Assembly (NCBI GenBank): GCA_027297435.1
Contig: JAPUIA010000050.1
Coordinates: 1-33,067 of the forward strand
Direction: 5' to 3'
Source of the DNA: Gammaproteobacteria bacterium
GTDB lineage: Bacteria > Pseudomonadota > Gammaproteobacteria > Pseudomonadales > Azotimanducaceae
Length of the DNA: 33,067 nt
Shown: positions 15,820 to 25,901 of the stretch, piece after piece
How the letters are laid out: each line of letters starts with the position of its first letter
Position numbering within the stretch: the stretch's first letter is position 1
Position numbers and translations under genes: made by a program
Notes under the pieces: generated by a model
What the model was told of the DNA's origin: nothing
The model's input: the letters and a program-made list of their open reading frames with translations, nothing else
The model's database searches: none

Positions 15820-17091
15820 TTGTTGAACCCGCAATCCGTCACCGCGACGAGGCTCAACTCAAGACGGCTCAACGTCACCCAGGAACTGGTCGACCCCAAC
15901 GCTCTCGACGTTGTCACCAAGTTGAAAAACGCAGGTTTCCAGGCCCTGTTGGTCGGTGGCTGTGTGCGCGATCTGCTACTCGGCGCCGCGCCCAAAGACT
16001 TTGACGTGGCCACCGACGCAACCCCCGAAGACGTGCGGCGTTTGTTTCGCCGTTCGCGGATGGTCGGGCGACGCTTCCGAATCGCCCACGTTCGCTACGG
16101 CCGGGACATCATCGAGGTATCAACGTTCAGAAAGTCTGTAGACCTGGAAGAGGCAGGCGATCGTAAGGCTACCCCGGACGGTCTCATTCTGCGTGACAAC
16201 GTCTATGGCACGCTCGATGAAGACGCATTTCGCCGGGACTTCACGGTGAACGCGCTGTACTACGATCCTCACGAGGAAGAGATACTCGACTTCGTCGGCG
16301 GCATCGAAGATCTACAAGCTCATCGTCTTCGATTCATCGGCGAGCCTCGCGCGCGACTGCAAGAGGATCCCGTGCGACTGCTGCGGGCAATGCGTTTCCA
16401 AGCCAAACTCGGTTTTGATCTCGATGCCGGCATCACGGACGATGCGGAACTCACCGCGGCACGCTTGATGGACATCCCGTCGGCGCGGCTGTTCGACGAG
16501 TTCAGCAAGATGTTCCTGTCTGGCTACGCCATGAACGTATGGAAGATCATCGAACCAACACCCATTCGCAACGTGTTGTTTCCGGCGACATCGGCCGACA
16601 ACCGCTTGGTGCATTTGGCGATGCAAAATACCGACCAACGTATCGCCGAGGGCAGGCCGGTGACGCCCGGCTTCCTACTTGCCGTGTTGCTTTGGGACGA
16701 TTACCAGGCGCGGATCTCCGAGCTCACCCGCAACAAGAAGATAAACGAAGCACGGTTGCTCGCTGCACACGAAGCCCTTGCGAAGCAACGTCACGTACTC
16801 GCGATACCGCGCCGTTTTTCCCAGTTCGTCAACGATGTGTGGCAGTTGCAGGAGCGGTTGGAAACCCGGAGAGCGCGCCAGATTCAGCGAACCCTTAGCC
16901 ACCCGAGATTTCGTGCTGCCTACGATTTCTTGTTGCTGCGATCTCAGGCCGGACTCTTCGAAACCCGTATCGCCGATTGGTGGACCGAAATCCAGGAAAC
17001 CGACAGCACGCAGCGCGAGCAAATGATCACCGAGCTGGCTCCGGAACCACGCCGCAAGCGCCGACGACGCAGACAACGACGTCAAAGTTGA
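15820..17091 (+). CDS. pcnB: Poly(A) polymerase I
   Basis: PcnB adds 3' poly(A) tails that mark RNAs for decay, complementing PNPase encoded later in this window. The nucleotidyltransferase core is complete: LLVGGCVRDLLLG followed by the metal-binding DFD of PKDFDVATDATPEDVRRLF, the MVGRRFRIAHVRYG block specific to PcnB rather than CCA-adding enzymes, RRDFTVNALYYD, and RLLRAMRFQAKLGF. The C-terminus is strongly basic (RRKRRRRRQRRQ), typical of RNA-binding tails in this family. No ATG or GTG lies at the expected N-terminus. The reading frame opens at 15787 and the first usual start is TTG at 15820 (or 15823), with no clear ribosome site. Terminal-inverted-repeat elements flank the gene on both sides, and folK, its usual neighbour, is missing. 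Confidence 0.93.
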   Translation: MLNPQSVTATRLNSRRLNVTQELVDPNALDVVTKLKNAGFQALLVGGCVRDLLLGAAPKDFDVATDATPEDVRRLFRRSRMVGRRFRIAHVRYGRDIIEVSTFRKSVDLEEAGDRKATPDGLILRDNVYGTLDEDAFRRDFTVNALYYDPHEEEILDFVGGIEDLQAHRLRFIGEPRARLQEDPVRLLRAMRFQAKLGFDLDAGITDDAELTAARLMDIPSARLFDEFSKMFLSGYAMNVWKIIEPTPIRNVLFPATSADNRLVHLAMQNTDQRIAEGRPVTPGFLLAVLLWDDYQARISELTRNKKINEARLLAAHEALAKQRHVLAIPRRFSQFVNDVWQLQERLETRRARQIQRTLSHPRFRAAYDFLLLRSQAGLFETRIADWWTEIQETDSTQREQMITELAPEPRRKRRRRRQRRQS

Positions 17092-17129
17092 ACGCGGCAA
17101 TGCGGTTGGCCATCTTCGTCCACTAACTT

Positions 17130-17394
17130 GAGGAGCCTCTGACTAATTCTCAACCACGCAGCGTGACCTACGGGGTTTGTGCCAAGGCGCGATTCGCGGG
17201 CAATGGTTGGTTCCATTGCCAAGAAGTGCAACGCGGGCACAAGCCCCGTAGGCCGCGCCCTTCGGGAGCGTTGCGCGTGCTCCATGGCAGCGTTGCGTCC
17301 CTTGCCAATATGGCTAGATATTACCTGCGGAACGCGCCTTACGTGCAAGCACGCGCAACGCTCTGCGAGGCTGACAATTAATCAGAGTCTCCTT
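17130..17394. mobile_element. MITE-like element with about 34-bp imperfect terminal inverted repeats
   Basis: The left end (17130-17163, beginning GAGGAGCCTCTGACTAATT) pairs with the inverted right end (17361-17394, which reads AAGGAGACTCTGATTAATT on the minus strand) at about 27 of 34 positions. Inside are a 17-bp stem CCTACGGGG.. (17167-17183 with 17236-17252, one T/G wobble), an 8-bp GGCAATGG/CCATTGCC hairpin (17199-17220), and a 15-bp perfect inverted repeat GAGCGTTGCGCGTGC (17266-17280 and 17349-17363). No transposase is present. The ends differ from those of the element upstream of pcnB, so this is a different family. It fills the whole pcnB-kinase gap. Confidence 0.7.
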
Positions 17395-17408
17395 TAGTAT
17401 CACCTAGC

Positions 17409-18104
17409 ATGGATATCGCGCTCGAGATGCCCGGGGCAATTTCACAAAAAATAAACGCCCACGAGTGGCCTCGATACGTCGCGGTCGAAGGACCCATTGG
17501 CGTGGGCAAGACCACCTTAGCCAGATGCCTAGCGGATGCGCTACGTTATCCGTTGATGCTAGAGCCGGCGCTGGAGAACCCTTTTCTGGATCGCTTCTAT
17601 CGCGACCGCAGACGTCATGCACTACCGACACAGCTCTTCTTTTTGCTGAACCGCGCACGGCTGATCGCGGATCTTCCTGAAGACGATCTCGTCGGACCGT
17701 TGCTGGTAGCGGACTTCCTGATGGAGAAAGACCGTCTGTTCGCTGAGATTACCCTGGAGCCCAACGAATTGGTGCTGTACCAACAGATACATGACACCTT
17801 GGATTTAGGACCACGTTCCCCGGATTTGGTTATCTATCTACAAGCGCCGGTGGACGTCCTGGTCCGACGCATTCGCCACCGAGGCATCGAATTTGAACAA
17901 AATATCGAGCCCGACTACCTAGAAGCGTTGGTCAGCGCGTACACCGAATTTTTTCATTTCTACGACAAAGCGCCGCTACTCGTCGTCAACGCCGCCGAGA
18001 TAGACTTCGCGAACAACGCCGACCACTTCGAAGCCTTGCTCGATCAGATGATCGGCATGGACGGTGCTCGTCACTACTTCAACCCCAACCCTCTATTGAT
18101 TTAG
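17409..18104 (+). CDS. Deoxynucleoside kinase (deoxyadenosine/deoxycytidine kinase family)
   Basis: This enzyme of the dNK family salvages deoxynucleosides by phosphorylation. The P-loop is VEGPIGVGKTT (K34). LEPALENPFLDRFYRD follows as in bacterial dAK/dGK proteins, then FLMEKDRLFAE (the equivalent of the substrate-binding D-R-S region), YLQAPVDVLVRRIRHRG (with the lid arginines) and a C-terminal HFYDKAPLLVVNA. The 231-residue length fits. Which base is preferred cannot be told. In many gammaproteobacteria this gene sits between folK and panB, sometimes fused to folK; here it follows the repeat element directly and precedes the panC homologue by 13 bp. Start ATG at 17409. Confidence 0.88.
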   Translation: MDIALEMPGAISQKINAHEWPRYVAVEGPIGVGKTTLARCLADALRYPLMLEPALENPFLDRFYRDRRRHALPTQLFFLLNRARLIADLPEDDLVGPLLVADFLMEKDRLFAEITLEPNELVLYQQIHDTLDLGPRSPDLVIYLQAPVDVLVRRIRHRGIEFEQNIEPDYLEALVSAYTEFFHFYDKAPLLVVNAAEIDFANNADHFEALLDQMIGMDGARHYFNPNPLLI

Positions 18105-18117
18105 CGGTGGTCATCTA

Positions 18118-18930
18118 ATGGAAATCATTCGCTCGGTCGGCGCGTTGAACACCAGCTTGGGCTGGCGCCGCAAGAACAACCCCATCGGGTTGCTCACCGT
18201 CAAGGGAGGACTCCACGACGGGCACCGGTCGCTTGCCAACCTAGCTCTCAAGGTTTCGGATATTACGGTCGTCAATCTGCACAGCGACGCGAATCGCGAC
18301 CGCACCGATGACCTGCGTTCACTGGACCAACTGGGCATCGATTTCGCTTTCATGGCCGAGCCCCACGATGCCCTTGCACTTGGCGAGGAACATCGCACGC
18401 GCCTCGTACTACCAGCTCGTGCCGGCAAACTCTGCGGCTCAGAGCATCCGGGGTACTTCGACCTCGACGTCACAATGGCACTGAAGCTCACCAACGCCGT
18501 ACAACCGCAATACCTGTTTTTTAGCGACCGCGACTTTCAGCTCGCAACTGTCATCCGCGAGGTATTCGAAGATCTATTGGTCGCGACCGACGTCATGGTG
18601 GCCCCGGCGGTCCGAGAAGCCAGCGGCCTCCTCATTTCCAACCGTTACCTTGCGTTGACCAACGAGCAGCAACGCCAAGCACCGATATTGCACCAGACCC
18701 TCGTCGACATCTCGCATGCGCTAACGCGCGGCGCCAAGAACTATGCAAGCCTAGAGCAGACGGCGCGGCTGGCGTTACGGGGCGGCGGTTTTCGCACCGA
18801 GTACATAACTATCTGTGACGAGGAAACCCTCGAAGCACCTTTGCCGGTCGCTAACAGGCTTCGTATCTTCGCCGCTGCCTACCTTGGTGACACGCGACTG
18901 ACCGACAACATCGGCGTCGTTTTGCAATGA
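18118..18930 (+). CDS. Divergent PanC-like pantoate-beta-alanine ligase homologue
   Basis: The protein aligns along its length with PanC (270 aa against 283 in E. coli), which joins pantoate and beta-alanine using ATP. The HxGH nucleotide motif is kept (GGLHDGH, H33/H36), as are S174/R176 of the KMSKS-like loop (ISNRY). Several otherwise invariant residues are not: the PTMG motif reads TVKG (27-30), the pantoate-binding FVNPxQF motif is replaced by LHSDANRDR (54-62), and GEKDxQQ becomes SDRDFQL (136-142). Enzymatic activity as PanC is therefore doubtful; a changed substrate or an inactive relic are alternatives. panB, usually adjacent, is absent. The stop overlaps the pgi start by four bases (ATGA), and the frame is intact, so it is still under coding constraint. 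Confidence 0.78.
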   Translation: MEIIRSVGALNTSLGWRRKNNPIGLLTVKGGLHDGHRSLANLALKVSDITVVNLHSDANRDRTDDLRSLDQLGIDFAFMAEPHDALALGEEHRTRLVLPARAGKLCGSEHPGYFDLDVTMALKLTNAVQPQYLFFSDRDFQLATVIREVFEDLLVATDVMVAPAVREASGLLISNRYLALTNEQQRQAPILHQTLVDISHALTRGAKNYASLEQTARLALRGGGFRTEYITICDEETLEAPLPVANRLRIFAAAYLGDTRLTDNIGVVLQ

Positions 18931-20498
18931 CCCGTTTGGCGGCGAAAGATCTGCCGGCATGGAAACAGCTGGCACAGATTGCCGCGAAGAGCACCTACCC
19001 CAGCGTAGCCGAACTGCTCCCCGACGAACGCCGCCACGAACGTCTGATGCTGGCGACGTCCGATGTGTTGTTCGATTTCTCCAAGCAGCGCATCACCGAG
19101 GAAGTGCTGGACACATTGCTGCAGTTGGCCGAGCAGCGGAACTGGCGGGAGCGTATCGAAGAGCTGTTCAACGGCGAGTTGGTCAACACCACCGAGGGGC
19201 GTGCGGCTTTGCACACGGCGCTACGTGCTCCACCTAACGAGCAGCCTTCGAACCAAGAAGTACATCGAGAACTCAAGCGACTCTCCGGACTTGCCGAGAG
19301 ACTGACCGACGCGTCGTTCCGTGGCTATACGGGTAAGGCCATCACCGATATCGTGCATATCGGCATTGGCGGGTCCCAGTTGGGCCCGGAGCTCGTGGTC
19401 GCGGCGCTCAAGCCCGCGCACTCTCCATTCCGGTGCCACTTCGTCGCCAACGTCGACGGCCATGCCATTGACATGACGCTGTGTGAGCTCAATCCCGAAA
19501 CGACCCTGTTCGTCGTCGTGTCGAAATCCTTTGCAACGCTGGAAACGGTTAAGAACGCTCAGACCGCGCGAAGCTGGATGCTGGAACGCACCGGCGCCTC
19601 GCAGGCAATCGCCCTACACTTCGTCGCAGTGACCAACAATTTGGCCTCTGCCATCGAATTCGGCATAGCGCCGCACAACTGCTTCGCAATCTGGCAATGG
19701 GTCGGCGGGCGCTTTTCGCTTTGGTCCGCAGTCGGCTTGCCCATCATCTTGTGTCTCGGTATTGACGGGTTCCAAGATCTGCTTGCCGGTGCCCACGCGA
19801 TGGACAACCATTTCCGGACCGCACCGGCTGAGGCGAACGCACCTCTATTGGCGGCGCTGATCGGTATCTGGAACTATAACTTTCTCGGCGTGAACAACCA
19901 CGCGGTGTTGCCGTACGACGAGCGTTTGAAGTTGTTGCCCAACTACCTGCAACAACTGGAAACCGAGAGCAATGGCAAGAGCGTTCGCCACGACGGATCC
20001 GATGTCGGCGTACATACGATGGCCGTGTTATGGGGCGGTGTTGGCACCACGGGTCAACACGCCTTCCACCAGCTTCTCCACCAGGGTACGCGCGCTTTTA
20101 CCGCCGATTTCATTCTCGCCGCCCGGGCCAACCACGAGCATGACGACCACCATCGATGGTTGACGGCCAACTGTTTCAGTCAGAGTCAGGCGATGGCGCA
20201 GGGTCAACACGCCGACGATCCACACCAATCGGTCGCAGGCAACCACGCAACCAATACCTTTGTGCTCGACCGTCTCGACGGTAAAACGTTGGGGGCGTTG
20301 CTCGCGTTCTATGAACACAAGGTATTTTGCCAGGGATTGATTTGGGACATAAACTCGTTCGATCAGTGGGGGGTAGAACTCGGTAAGCGGCTCGCGAATG
20401 TCATCTACGAACAGTTAGGCGGGCGATCCGCGATCCTTCAAGATACCTCCACGCGGGCGCTGATCCAACACGTCAGCACTGCAGAAGGAACACCATGA
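18927..20498 (+). CDS. pgi: Glucose-6-phosphate isomerase
   Basis: Pgi interconverts glucose-6-phosphate and fructose-6-phosphate. The 523-residue sequence carries the family signatures: [18 protein letters not shown] (sugar-phosphate binding), [32 protein letters not shown] (signature 1, with the catalytic glutamate segment nearby) and [14 protein letters not shown] (signature 2). It is somewhat shorter than E. coli Pgi (549), mainly at the N-terminus. Both ends overlap neighbours by ATGA (panC-like gene upstream, acs downstream), so the three are tightly coupled. The panC-pgi order follows the Pseudomonas cluster, minus panD. Confidence 0.96.
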   Translation: MTRLAAKDLPAWKQLAQIAAKSTYPSVAELLPDERRHERLMLATSDVLFDFSKQRITEEVLDTLLQLAEQRNWRERIEELFNGELVNTTEGRAALHTALRAPPNEQPSNQEVHRELKRLSGLAERLTDASFRGYTGKAITDIVHIGIGGSQLGPELVVAALKPAHSPFRCHFVANVDGHAIDMTLCELNPETTLFVVVSKSFATLETVKNAQTARSWMLERTGASQAIALHFVAVTNNLASAIEFGIAPHNCFAIWQWVGGRFSLWSAVGLPIILCLGIDGFQDLLAGAHAMDNHFRTAPAEANAPLLAALIGIWNYNFLGVNNHAVLPYDERLKLLPNYLQQLETESNGKSVRHDGSDVGVHTMAVLWGGVGTTGQHAFHQLLHQGTRAFTADFILAARANHEHDDHHRWLTANCFSQSQAMAQGQHADDPHQSVAGNHATNTFVLDRLDGKTLGALLAFYEHKVFCQGLIWDINSFDQWGVELGKRLANVIYEQLGGRSAILQDTSTRALIQHVSTAEGTP

Positions 20499-22444
20499 GC
20501 AACCGCTATCCCGTCAACGAATTCATGGCTCGTCGCACGTTCATCAACGACGATCAGTACCATGCCATGTATCGGCGCTCGATCGAGGACCCGGACGGAT
20601 TCTGGGCGGAGCAGGCCGACATCTTCCTGGACTGGTACCAGAAATGGGACACCGTTAGTCAGGCCGATCTGCCGGCCGGAAAGGTGCGTTGGTTCGATGG
20701 CGGCACATTGAACGTCTGTTACAACTGTATAGACCGGCATCTACCCGAGCGGGCCGATCAGACGGCCATCATTTGGGAGGGCGACGACCCGGCGGATGAC
20801 GCGAAGATCAGCTATCGAGAATTACTCGCCGCAGTAATCAAACTCGCCAACGGATTGAAAGAACGGGGCGTAAAGAAAGGCGATCGCGTCTGTATCTACA
20901 TGCCCATGATTCCCGAGGCTGCCTACGCCATGCTCGCCTGTGCCCGCATCGGCGCGATTCACTCGGTCGTGTTCGGCGGTTTCTCGCCGCAATCGCTCAA
21001 AGACCGCATCCTCGATTCGGATTGCCGGACCGTCATCACGGCCGATCAAGGAATTCGCGGCGGCCGACCGGTGGCATTGAAGGAGAACACCGAAATCGCT
21101 CTCGCTGACTGTCCCAACGTGCATACGGTCGTGTGCGTACGTCGTACCGGTGCCGACGTTGCGTGGAACGTAGACCGCGATATCTGGTATCACGAGTTGA
21201 CGGCGGAGCAACCGGAAACTTGTGAACCGGAGATCATGGCGGCGGAAGATCCGTTGTTTATCCTTTACACATCCGGTTCTACCGGGAAACCGAAGGGCGT
21301 CCAGCACGGGACCGGCGGCTATCTCCTGCATGCGGCGATGAGCCACAAATATGTTTTCGACTACCACGACGGCGACATCTACTGGTGCACGGCCGACGTC
21401 GGCTGGATTACCGGCCATTCCTACATCGTCTACGGGCCACTGGCCAACGGTGCGACAACGTTGATGTTCGAAGGGGTTCCCACCTATCCGGATGCTTCCC
21501 GCTGCTGGCAGGTCGTCGACAAGCACAAGGTCAACATCTTCTACACGGCTCCGACCGCCATTCGCCAACTCATGAGCCAAGGCGATGAATTCGTCACATC
21601 GACATCACGTCAATCGCTGCATCTGTTGGGCACGGTCGGTGAACCCATCAACCCTGAGGCGTGGGCGTGGTACCACCGCGTAGTCGGCGAGGAGCGCTGC
21701 CCAATCGTCGACACCTGGTGGCAAACGGAAACCGGCGGCATCATGATCACACCGCTGCCGGGCGCGACAACTTTGAAGCCAGGCAGCGCCACGCGTCCAT
21801 TCTTTGGCGTTCAGCCAGCCTTGGTCGATGAAAACGGTAACGTCATCGAAGAAACGGAAGCCACCGGCAACCTAGTGCTCACCGCCACTTGGCCCGGCCA
21901 GATTCGTACCCTCTACGGGGATCATCAACGGGCGATCGATACCTACTACGCAACTTCCTATTCGACGCCGGAGGGTTACTATTTCACGGGTGACGGAGCC
22001 CGACGCGACGCAGACGGCTATTACTGGATCACCGGCAGGGTCGACGACGTCATGAACGTCTCCGGGCACCGCATCGGCACCGCGGAAGTCGAGAGTGCGC
22101 TGGTCTTACACGATGCCGTCGCCGAAGCGGCCGTCGTCGGTTTTCCCCACCCCATCAAGGGTGAGGGCATCTACGCCTTCGTCACGCTCATGCTCGGACG
22201 CAACGAAGACCCAGAAAAACTCAACGACGAACTGGTGAGTTTGGTGCGACAAGAAATCGGGCCGATCGCCAAGCCGGACGTCATCCAATGGGCACCCGGC
22301 CTGCCGAAGACCCGCTCGGGCAAGATCATGCGCCGCATCCTACGCAACATCGCGGCAGACGACTTGGACAACCTCGGCGATACCACCACGCTCGCCGATC
22401 CAAGCGTGGTGGACGATCTGGTTGCCAACAGGAATCGCGGCTAA
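20495..22444 (+). CDS. acs: Acetyl-CoA synthetase
   Basis: This AMP-forming ligase makes acetyl-CoA from acetate, CoA and ATP. The 649-residue length matches Acs. Motifs in order are [14 protein letters not shown], the P-loop-like [16 protein letters not shown], the [18 protein letters not shown] acetate-pocket block, [38 protein letters not shown] (hinge) and the C-terminal catalytic lysine in [14 protein letters not shown], which is the residue acetylated by Pat-type enzymes and reactivated by deacetylases. The tryptophan in WWQTE favours acetate over longer acids. The gene is coupled to pgi by a 4-bp overlap and converges on pnp with a 9-bp gap; no terminator is visible in it. Confidence 0.96.
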   Translation: MSNRYPVNEFMARRTFINDDQYHAMYRRSIEDPDGFWAEQADIFLDWYQKWDTVSQADLPAGKVRWFDGGTLNVCYNCIDRHLPERADQTAIIWEGDDPADDAKISYRELLAAVIKLANGLKERGVKKGDRVCIYMPMIPEAAYAMLACARIGAIHSVVFGGFSPQSLKDRILDSDCRTVITADQGIRGGRPVALKENTEIALADCPNVHTVVCVRRTGADVAWNVDRDIWYHELTAEQPETCEPEIMAAEDPLFILYTSGSTGKPKGVQHGTGGYLLHAAMSHKYVFDYHDGDIYWCTADVGWITGHSYIVYGPLANGATTLMFEGVPTYPDASRCWQVVDKHKVNIFYTAPTAIRQLMSQGDEFVTSTSRQSLHLLGTVGEPINPEAWAWYHRVVGEERCPIVDTWWQTETGGIMITPLPGATTLKPGSATRPFFGVQPALVDENGNVIEETEATGNLVLTATWPGQIRTLYGDHQRAIDTYYATSYSTPEGYYFTGDGARRDADGYYWITGRVDDVMNVSGHRIGTAEVESALVLHDAVAEAAVVGFPHPIKGEGIYAFVTLMLGRNEDPEKLNDELVSLVRQEIGPIAKPDVIQWAPGLPKTRSGKIMRRILRNIAADDLDNLGDTTTLADPSVVDDLVANRNRG

Positions 22445-22453
22445 AGGTCGCCT

Positions 22454-24559
22454 TTACGCAGACTCTGCGTAGTTTTCCACTTCTTTCATGCTGAGCTTGA
22501 TGCGGCCCCGTTGGTCCACATCGAGTACGACCACGTCGATAAACTGACCTTCTTCCAGATAGTCGGTGACCTTCTCGACCCGTTCCTGGGCAATTTGCGA
22601 GATGTGCAACAGACCGTCTTTGCCCGGCAGAATGCTGATGAACGCCCCGAAGTCGACGATGCGTGCAACTTTACCGTTGTAGATCTTGCCGACCTCGGCC
22701 TCCGCCGTAATCTCCTCGATCTTGGCCACCGCGGCATCTCTGCCTGCAGCACTATCGGCATAGATGCGTACCGTACCGTCGTCATCGATGTCCACATCCG
22801 CGCCGGTCTCGTCGACAATGGCGCGAATCGTCGAGCCGCCCTTGCCGATGATGTCGCGGATCTTGTCCGGATGAACCTTGAGGACCGTCATCGAGGGCGC
22901 ATTCTCTGAGATTTCGTCGCGCGACTTGTCGATGACCTTGTTCATCTCACCCAGGATGTAGGTACGCGCTTCGCGGGCTTGCTGCAATGCGACTTCCATG
23001 ATCTCCTCGGTAATTCCTTCGATCTTGATATCCATTTGCAACGCGGTCACGCCTGCCGCGGTACCCGCCACTTTGAAGTCCATGTCGCCGAGATGATCTT
23101 CATCGCCGAGGATGTCCGTCAGCACGGCATACTTGTTACCTTCCTTGACCAAGCCCATAGCGACACCGGCAACCGGTGCTTTCATCGGTACGCCGGCATC
23201 CATTAACGCGATCGATGAACCACAGACGCTCGCCATGGAGCTGGAACCGTTGGACTCGGTGATCTCCGAGACCACACGCAAGGTGTAAGGAAAATCCTCC
23301 TCGCTCGGCAGAACCGCCGCAATGCCGCGACGTGCGAGCCGTCCGTGGCCGATCTCCCGGCGTTTCGGTCCGGTCATGAAGCCCGCTTCACCCACAGAGT
23401 ACGGGGGGAAGTTGTAGTGCAGCATGAAATGGTCCTTGTAGGTCCCTTGAAGCGCATCGATCAACGCCGCGTCGCGCAGCGTGCCCAGTGTGGCGGTAAC
23501 GATGGCTTGGGTCTCGCCGCGGGTGAAAAGTGCTGATCCGTGGGTTTTCGGCAGGAAACCGGCTTCCACATGAATCGGTCGCACGGTGCGCAGGTCGCGA
23601 CCATCGATACGGGCCTCTCCATCGAGCACACGCTGGCGGACGAGGTCTTTCTCGACCTTGCCGAATAGGTCGGCTACGTCTTCGGCCCCGTACTGGGCAT
23701 CCTCACCACCAGCCAATTGCTCTACGACGGCGCCTTTAAGCTCACCCAGGCGGGTCAGCCGCTCGACCTTATCGGTGATGCGATAGGCTTCGCCGAGATC
23801 TTTCTTGACCGCCTGGCTAACCGCTTCGAGCAGTTGCTCATCGACGGCCTCCGGCTGCCAATCCCACTTGGGTTTGCCCGCTTCCGCTGCCAGTTCACTC
23901 ACTGCCGCGATCACCGGCTGCATTTCCTGATGCGCAAAAAGAACGGCACCGAGCATCACGTCTTCCGAGAGTTCTTGTGCTTCCGACTCGACCATCAACA
24001 CCGCGGCTTCGGTACCGGCGACGACCATGTTCAACGAAGAGTCTTCGAGCGCTGCATAGCCCGGGTTCAGGAGGTACTGACCGTCTTTATAGCCAACCCG
24101 AGCCGCTGCAATGGGGCCTCTGAACGGAATACCGGACAGTGCCAGCGCCGCAGACGTTCCGATCAGAGCCGCGATGTCCGGATCATGGTCTTTATCCACC
24201 GACAGGACCGTCGGTATGACTTGGACTTCATTCATGAAGCCCTTCGGAAACAACGGCCGGATGGGCCGGTCGATCAACCGACAAGTCAGGATTTCCTTCT
24301 CGGAGGGTCGACCTTCACGACGAAAGAAGCCGCCCGGGATCTTACCGGCGGCGTAGGTCTTCTCCTGATAGTTGACTGTCAACGGAAAGAACGCTTGTCC
24401 CGGCCTTGCCGTTTTGGTGCCGACGACCGTGGTCAGCACTACGGTATCGCCAATCGATACCAAGGCTGATCCGGTTGCCTGTTTGGCGATGCGCCCGGTT
24501 TCAATCGTCACCGTTTGATTGCCTAACTGGAATTGTTTAATAACTGGTTTCAATTTCAC
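22454..24559 (-). CDS. pnp: Polynucleotide phosphorylase
   Basis: PNPase degrades RNA 3' to 5' phosphorolytically and is a core part of the degradosome. The 701-residue protein has two RNase PH-like domains (about 1-230 and 310-540) with [18 protein letters not shown] in the first and [20 protein letters not shown] plus [13 protein letters not shown]-type and [14 protein letters not shown] segments in the second. A KH domain ([20 protein letters not shown]) and an S1 domain ([19 protein letters not shown]) follow. The start is GTG with AAAGGAG just upstream. It follows rpsO, as in E. coli, with a hairpin-rich leader between them. Confidence 0.97.
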   Translation of the reverse strand: MKLKPVIKQFQLGNQTVTIETGRIAKQATGSALVSIGDTVVLTTVVGTKTARPGQAFFPLTVNYQEKTYAAGKIPGGFFRREGRPSEKEILTCRLIDRPIRPLFPKGFMNEVQVIPTVLSVDKDHDPDIAALIGTSAALALSGIPFRGPIAAARVGYKDGQYLLNPGYAALEDSSLNMVVAGTEAAVLMVESEAQELSEDVMLGAVLFAHQEMQPVIAAVSELAAEAGKPKWDWQPEAVDEQLLEAVSQAVKKDLGEAYRITDKVERLTRLGELKGAVVEQLAGGEDAQYGAEDVADLFGKVEKDLVRQRVLDGEARIDGRDLRTVRPIHVEAGFLPKTHGSALFTRGETQAIVTATLGTLRDAALIDALQGTYKDHFMLHYNFPPYSVGEAGFMTGPKRREIGHGRLARRGIAAVLPSEEDFPYTLRVVSEITESNGSSSMASVCGSSIALMDAGVPMKAPVAGVAMGLVKEGNKYAVLTDILGDEDHLGDMDFKVAGTAAGVTALQMDIKIEGITEEIMEVALQQAREARTYILGEMNKVIDKSRDEISENAPSMTVLKVHPDKIRDIIGKGGSTIRAIVDETGADVDIDDDGTVRIYADSAAGRDAAVAKIEEITAEAEVGKIYNGKVARIVDFGAFISILPGKDGLLHISQIAQERVEKVTDYLEEGQFIDVVVLDVDQRGRIKLSMKEVENYAESA

Positions 24560-24574
24560 TATCTCCTTTAATTT

Positions 24575-24627
24575 AGAGCGCTCATTTTCCGTATTTCAAT
24601 TTGCGCTCTGCGGCCGTTCATGCGGCC
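24575..24627 (-). promoter_or_regulatory. Structured pnp leader between rpsO and pnp
   Basis: The 84-bp rpsO-pnp gap contains two stems: AGAGCGC paired with GCGCTCT (24575-24609, wide A/T-rich loop) and GGCCG/CGGCC (24612-24627). In E. coli the equivalent leader carries an RNase III-cleaved stem used for PNPase autoregulation. Location and foldability are seen; an autoregulatory role is by analogy. Neither stem is followed by a T-run on the minus strand, so these are not obvious intrinsic terminators. Confidence 0.45.
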
Positions 24628-24643
24628 TGCGACTAATTTCGCT

Positions 24644-24913
24644 TTAACGCCTAAGTTCTAACCTTTTGATCAACGCTTGGTAGCGTGATGCGTCTTTTTT
24701 CCTCAAATAGTCCAATAGCTTGCGTCGCTGATTAACCATACGGATCAATCCGCGTCGCGAGTGATGGTCCTTTTTGTGTTCATTGAAATGGTTTTGCAGA
24801 GAATTGATGTTGTGGGTCAACAACGCCACCTGAACTTCAGGGGAGCCTGTGTCGCCATTTTCCAATTGATAACTCTTGATGATCTCTGCCTTTACTTCGA
24901 CCGCTAATGCCAT
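24644..24913 (-). CDS. rpsO: 30S ribosomal protein S15
   Basis: S15 binds the central domain of 16S rRNA early in 30S assembly and in E. coli represses its own translation. The 89-residue protein from ATG 24913 matches S15 throughout: [40 protein letters not shown] and [12 protein letters not shown] at 24925 would add four residues, but the GGAGA ribosome site lies inside that extension, seven bases before the ATG, so the ATG is the start. An inverted repeat CTCGAGC/GCTCGAG lies in the 70-bp gap to truB and may be part of an autoregulatory leader. Confidence 0.97.
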   Translation of the reverse strand: MALAVEVKAEIIKSYQLENGDTGSPEVQVALLTHNINSLQNHFNEHKKDHHSRRGLIRMVNQRRKLLDYLRKKDASRYQALIKRLELRR

Positions 24914-24983
24914 TGATTTCTCCAAATATGCTTATCAATAAAACCCTCGAGCAAACCGCGCATATTTACAGTCCGCTCGAGTT

Positions 24984-25901
24984 CTAATGACTTGTTACCA
25001 AACGACGGGGGGCAACCCTGCCGTCATCCAATACCTCGCCGACACCCAAAAATTGATCCCGGCTGGCGCCCTTTTCGAACAATCGCACCCAGCCACTCGT
25101 CGGCGCATGTGGCACGATGACCGGTTGTCCCTGGCGCAGGTAGTAGGCCGTATTGTCAGAGAGCTCGACCTCCGGCCATTCTCGTACCGTGCTGGAAATC
25201 GGTTGCAAATAGGGATCGAGCGATCCGGTTTCACGTGCCTTTTCCAACTCTTCAAACGTTATCAGGTCAGTCTCGTCGTACGGTCCTGCTTGACGTCGAC
25301 GAAGGGCTACGACATGCGCGCCACAATCGAGGGCTTGGCCAAGCTCTTCGGCAATCCTGCGTATATAGGTGCCTTTGCTGCAGTGAATCTCCAATTCGAA
25401 TTCGTTTCCATCAAACGCGACCAATTCGTTCGAGTAAATATTCACCCGGCGTGCTTCTCGTTCGATCTCGATGCCTTGACGCGCCAATTTGTACAGCGGT
25501 TGGCCCTTGTGCTTTACCGCCGAAAACATCGACGGCACCTGGTCGATTTCGCCGCGAAAACAGGCGAGGCACCTCTCGATGTCGGCTTCGCTAACACCGT
25601 CGACCGAACGCTCGGCAATCACCTTGCCGTCGGCGTCACCACTATCGGTAGCGACACCCAGTTTGATGCGCGCCCAGTACTTTTTGTCCGACGCCAGCAG
25701 GTATTGCGAAAACTTCGTCGCCTCCCCAAAACACAGGGGCAGCACGCCGGTCGCCAACGGATCGAGGCTGCCCGTGTGGCCGACTTTTCGCGCACCAAAT
25801 AGACGCTTAGCCTTCTGCACTGCGTCGTTTGAACTCAAACCCTGGGGTTTATCGATCACGATCACCCCGTTGACCACGCGACCTCGTCTACGCCGACCCA
25901 T
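24984..25901 (-). CDS. truB: tRNA pseudouridine(55) synthase
   Basis: TruB isomerises U55 in the T-loop of nearly all tRNAs. The 305-residue product has the catalytic aspartate D47 in KVGHTGSLDPLATGVLP, the N-terminal GVIVIDKPQGLSSN, CSKGTYIRRIAEELG and a PUA-like C-terminal domain. The N-terminus is basic (MGRRRRGR). The ATG at 25901 overlaps the end of rbfA by 14 bp, indicating translational coupling in the nusA operon. Confidence 0.96.
   Translation of the reverse strand: MGRRRRGRVVNGVIVIDKPQGLSSNDAVQKAKRLFGARKVGHTGSLDPLATGVLPLCFGEATKFSQYLLASDKKYWARIKLGVATDSGDADGKVIAERSVDGVSEADIERCLACFRGEIDQVPSMFSAVKHKGQPLYKLARQGIEIEREARRVNIYSNELVAFDGNEFELEIHCSKGTYIRRIAEELGQALDCGAHVVALRRRQAGPYDETDLITFEELEKARETGSLDPYLQPISSTVREWPEVELSDNTAYYLRQGQPVIVPHAPTSGWVRLFEKGASRDQFLGVGEVLDDGRVAPRRLVTSH

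Noticed and set aside
23717-24469. Long plus-strand open frame (250 codons) opposite pnp
   Set aside because: It lies wholly antisense to the well-conserved pnp gene and its translation shows no domain; long antisense frames are expected at this G+C.
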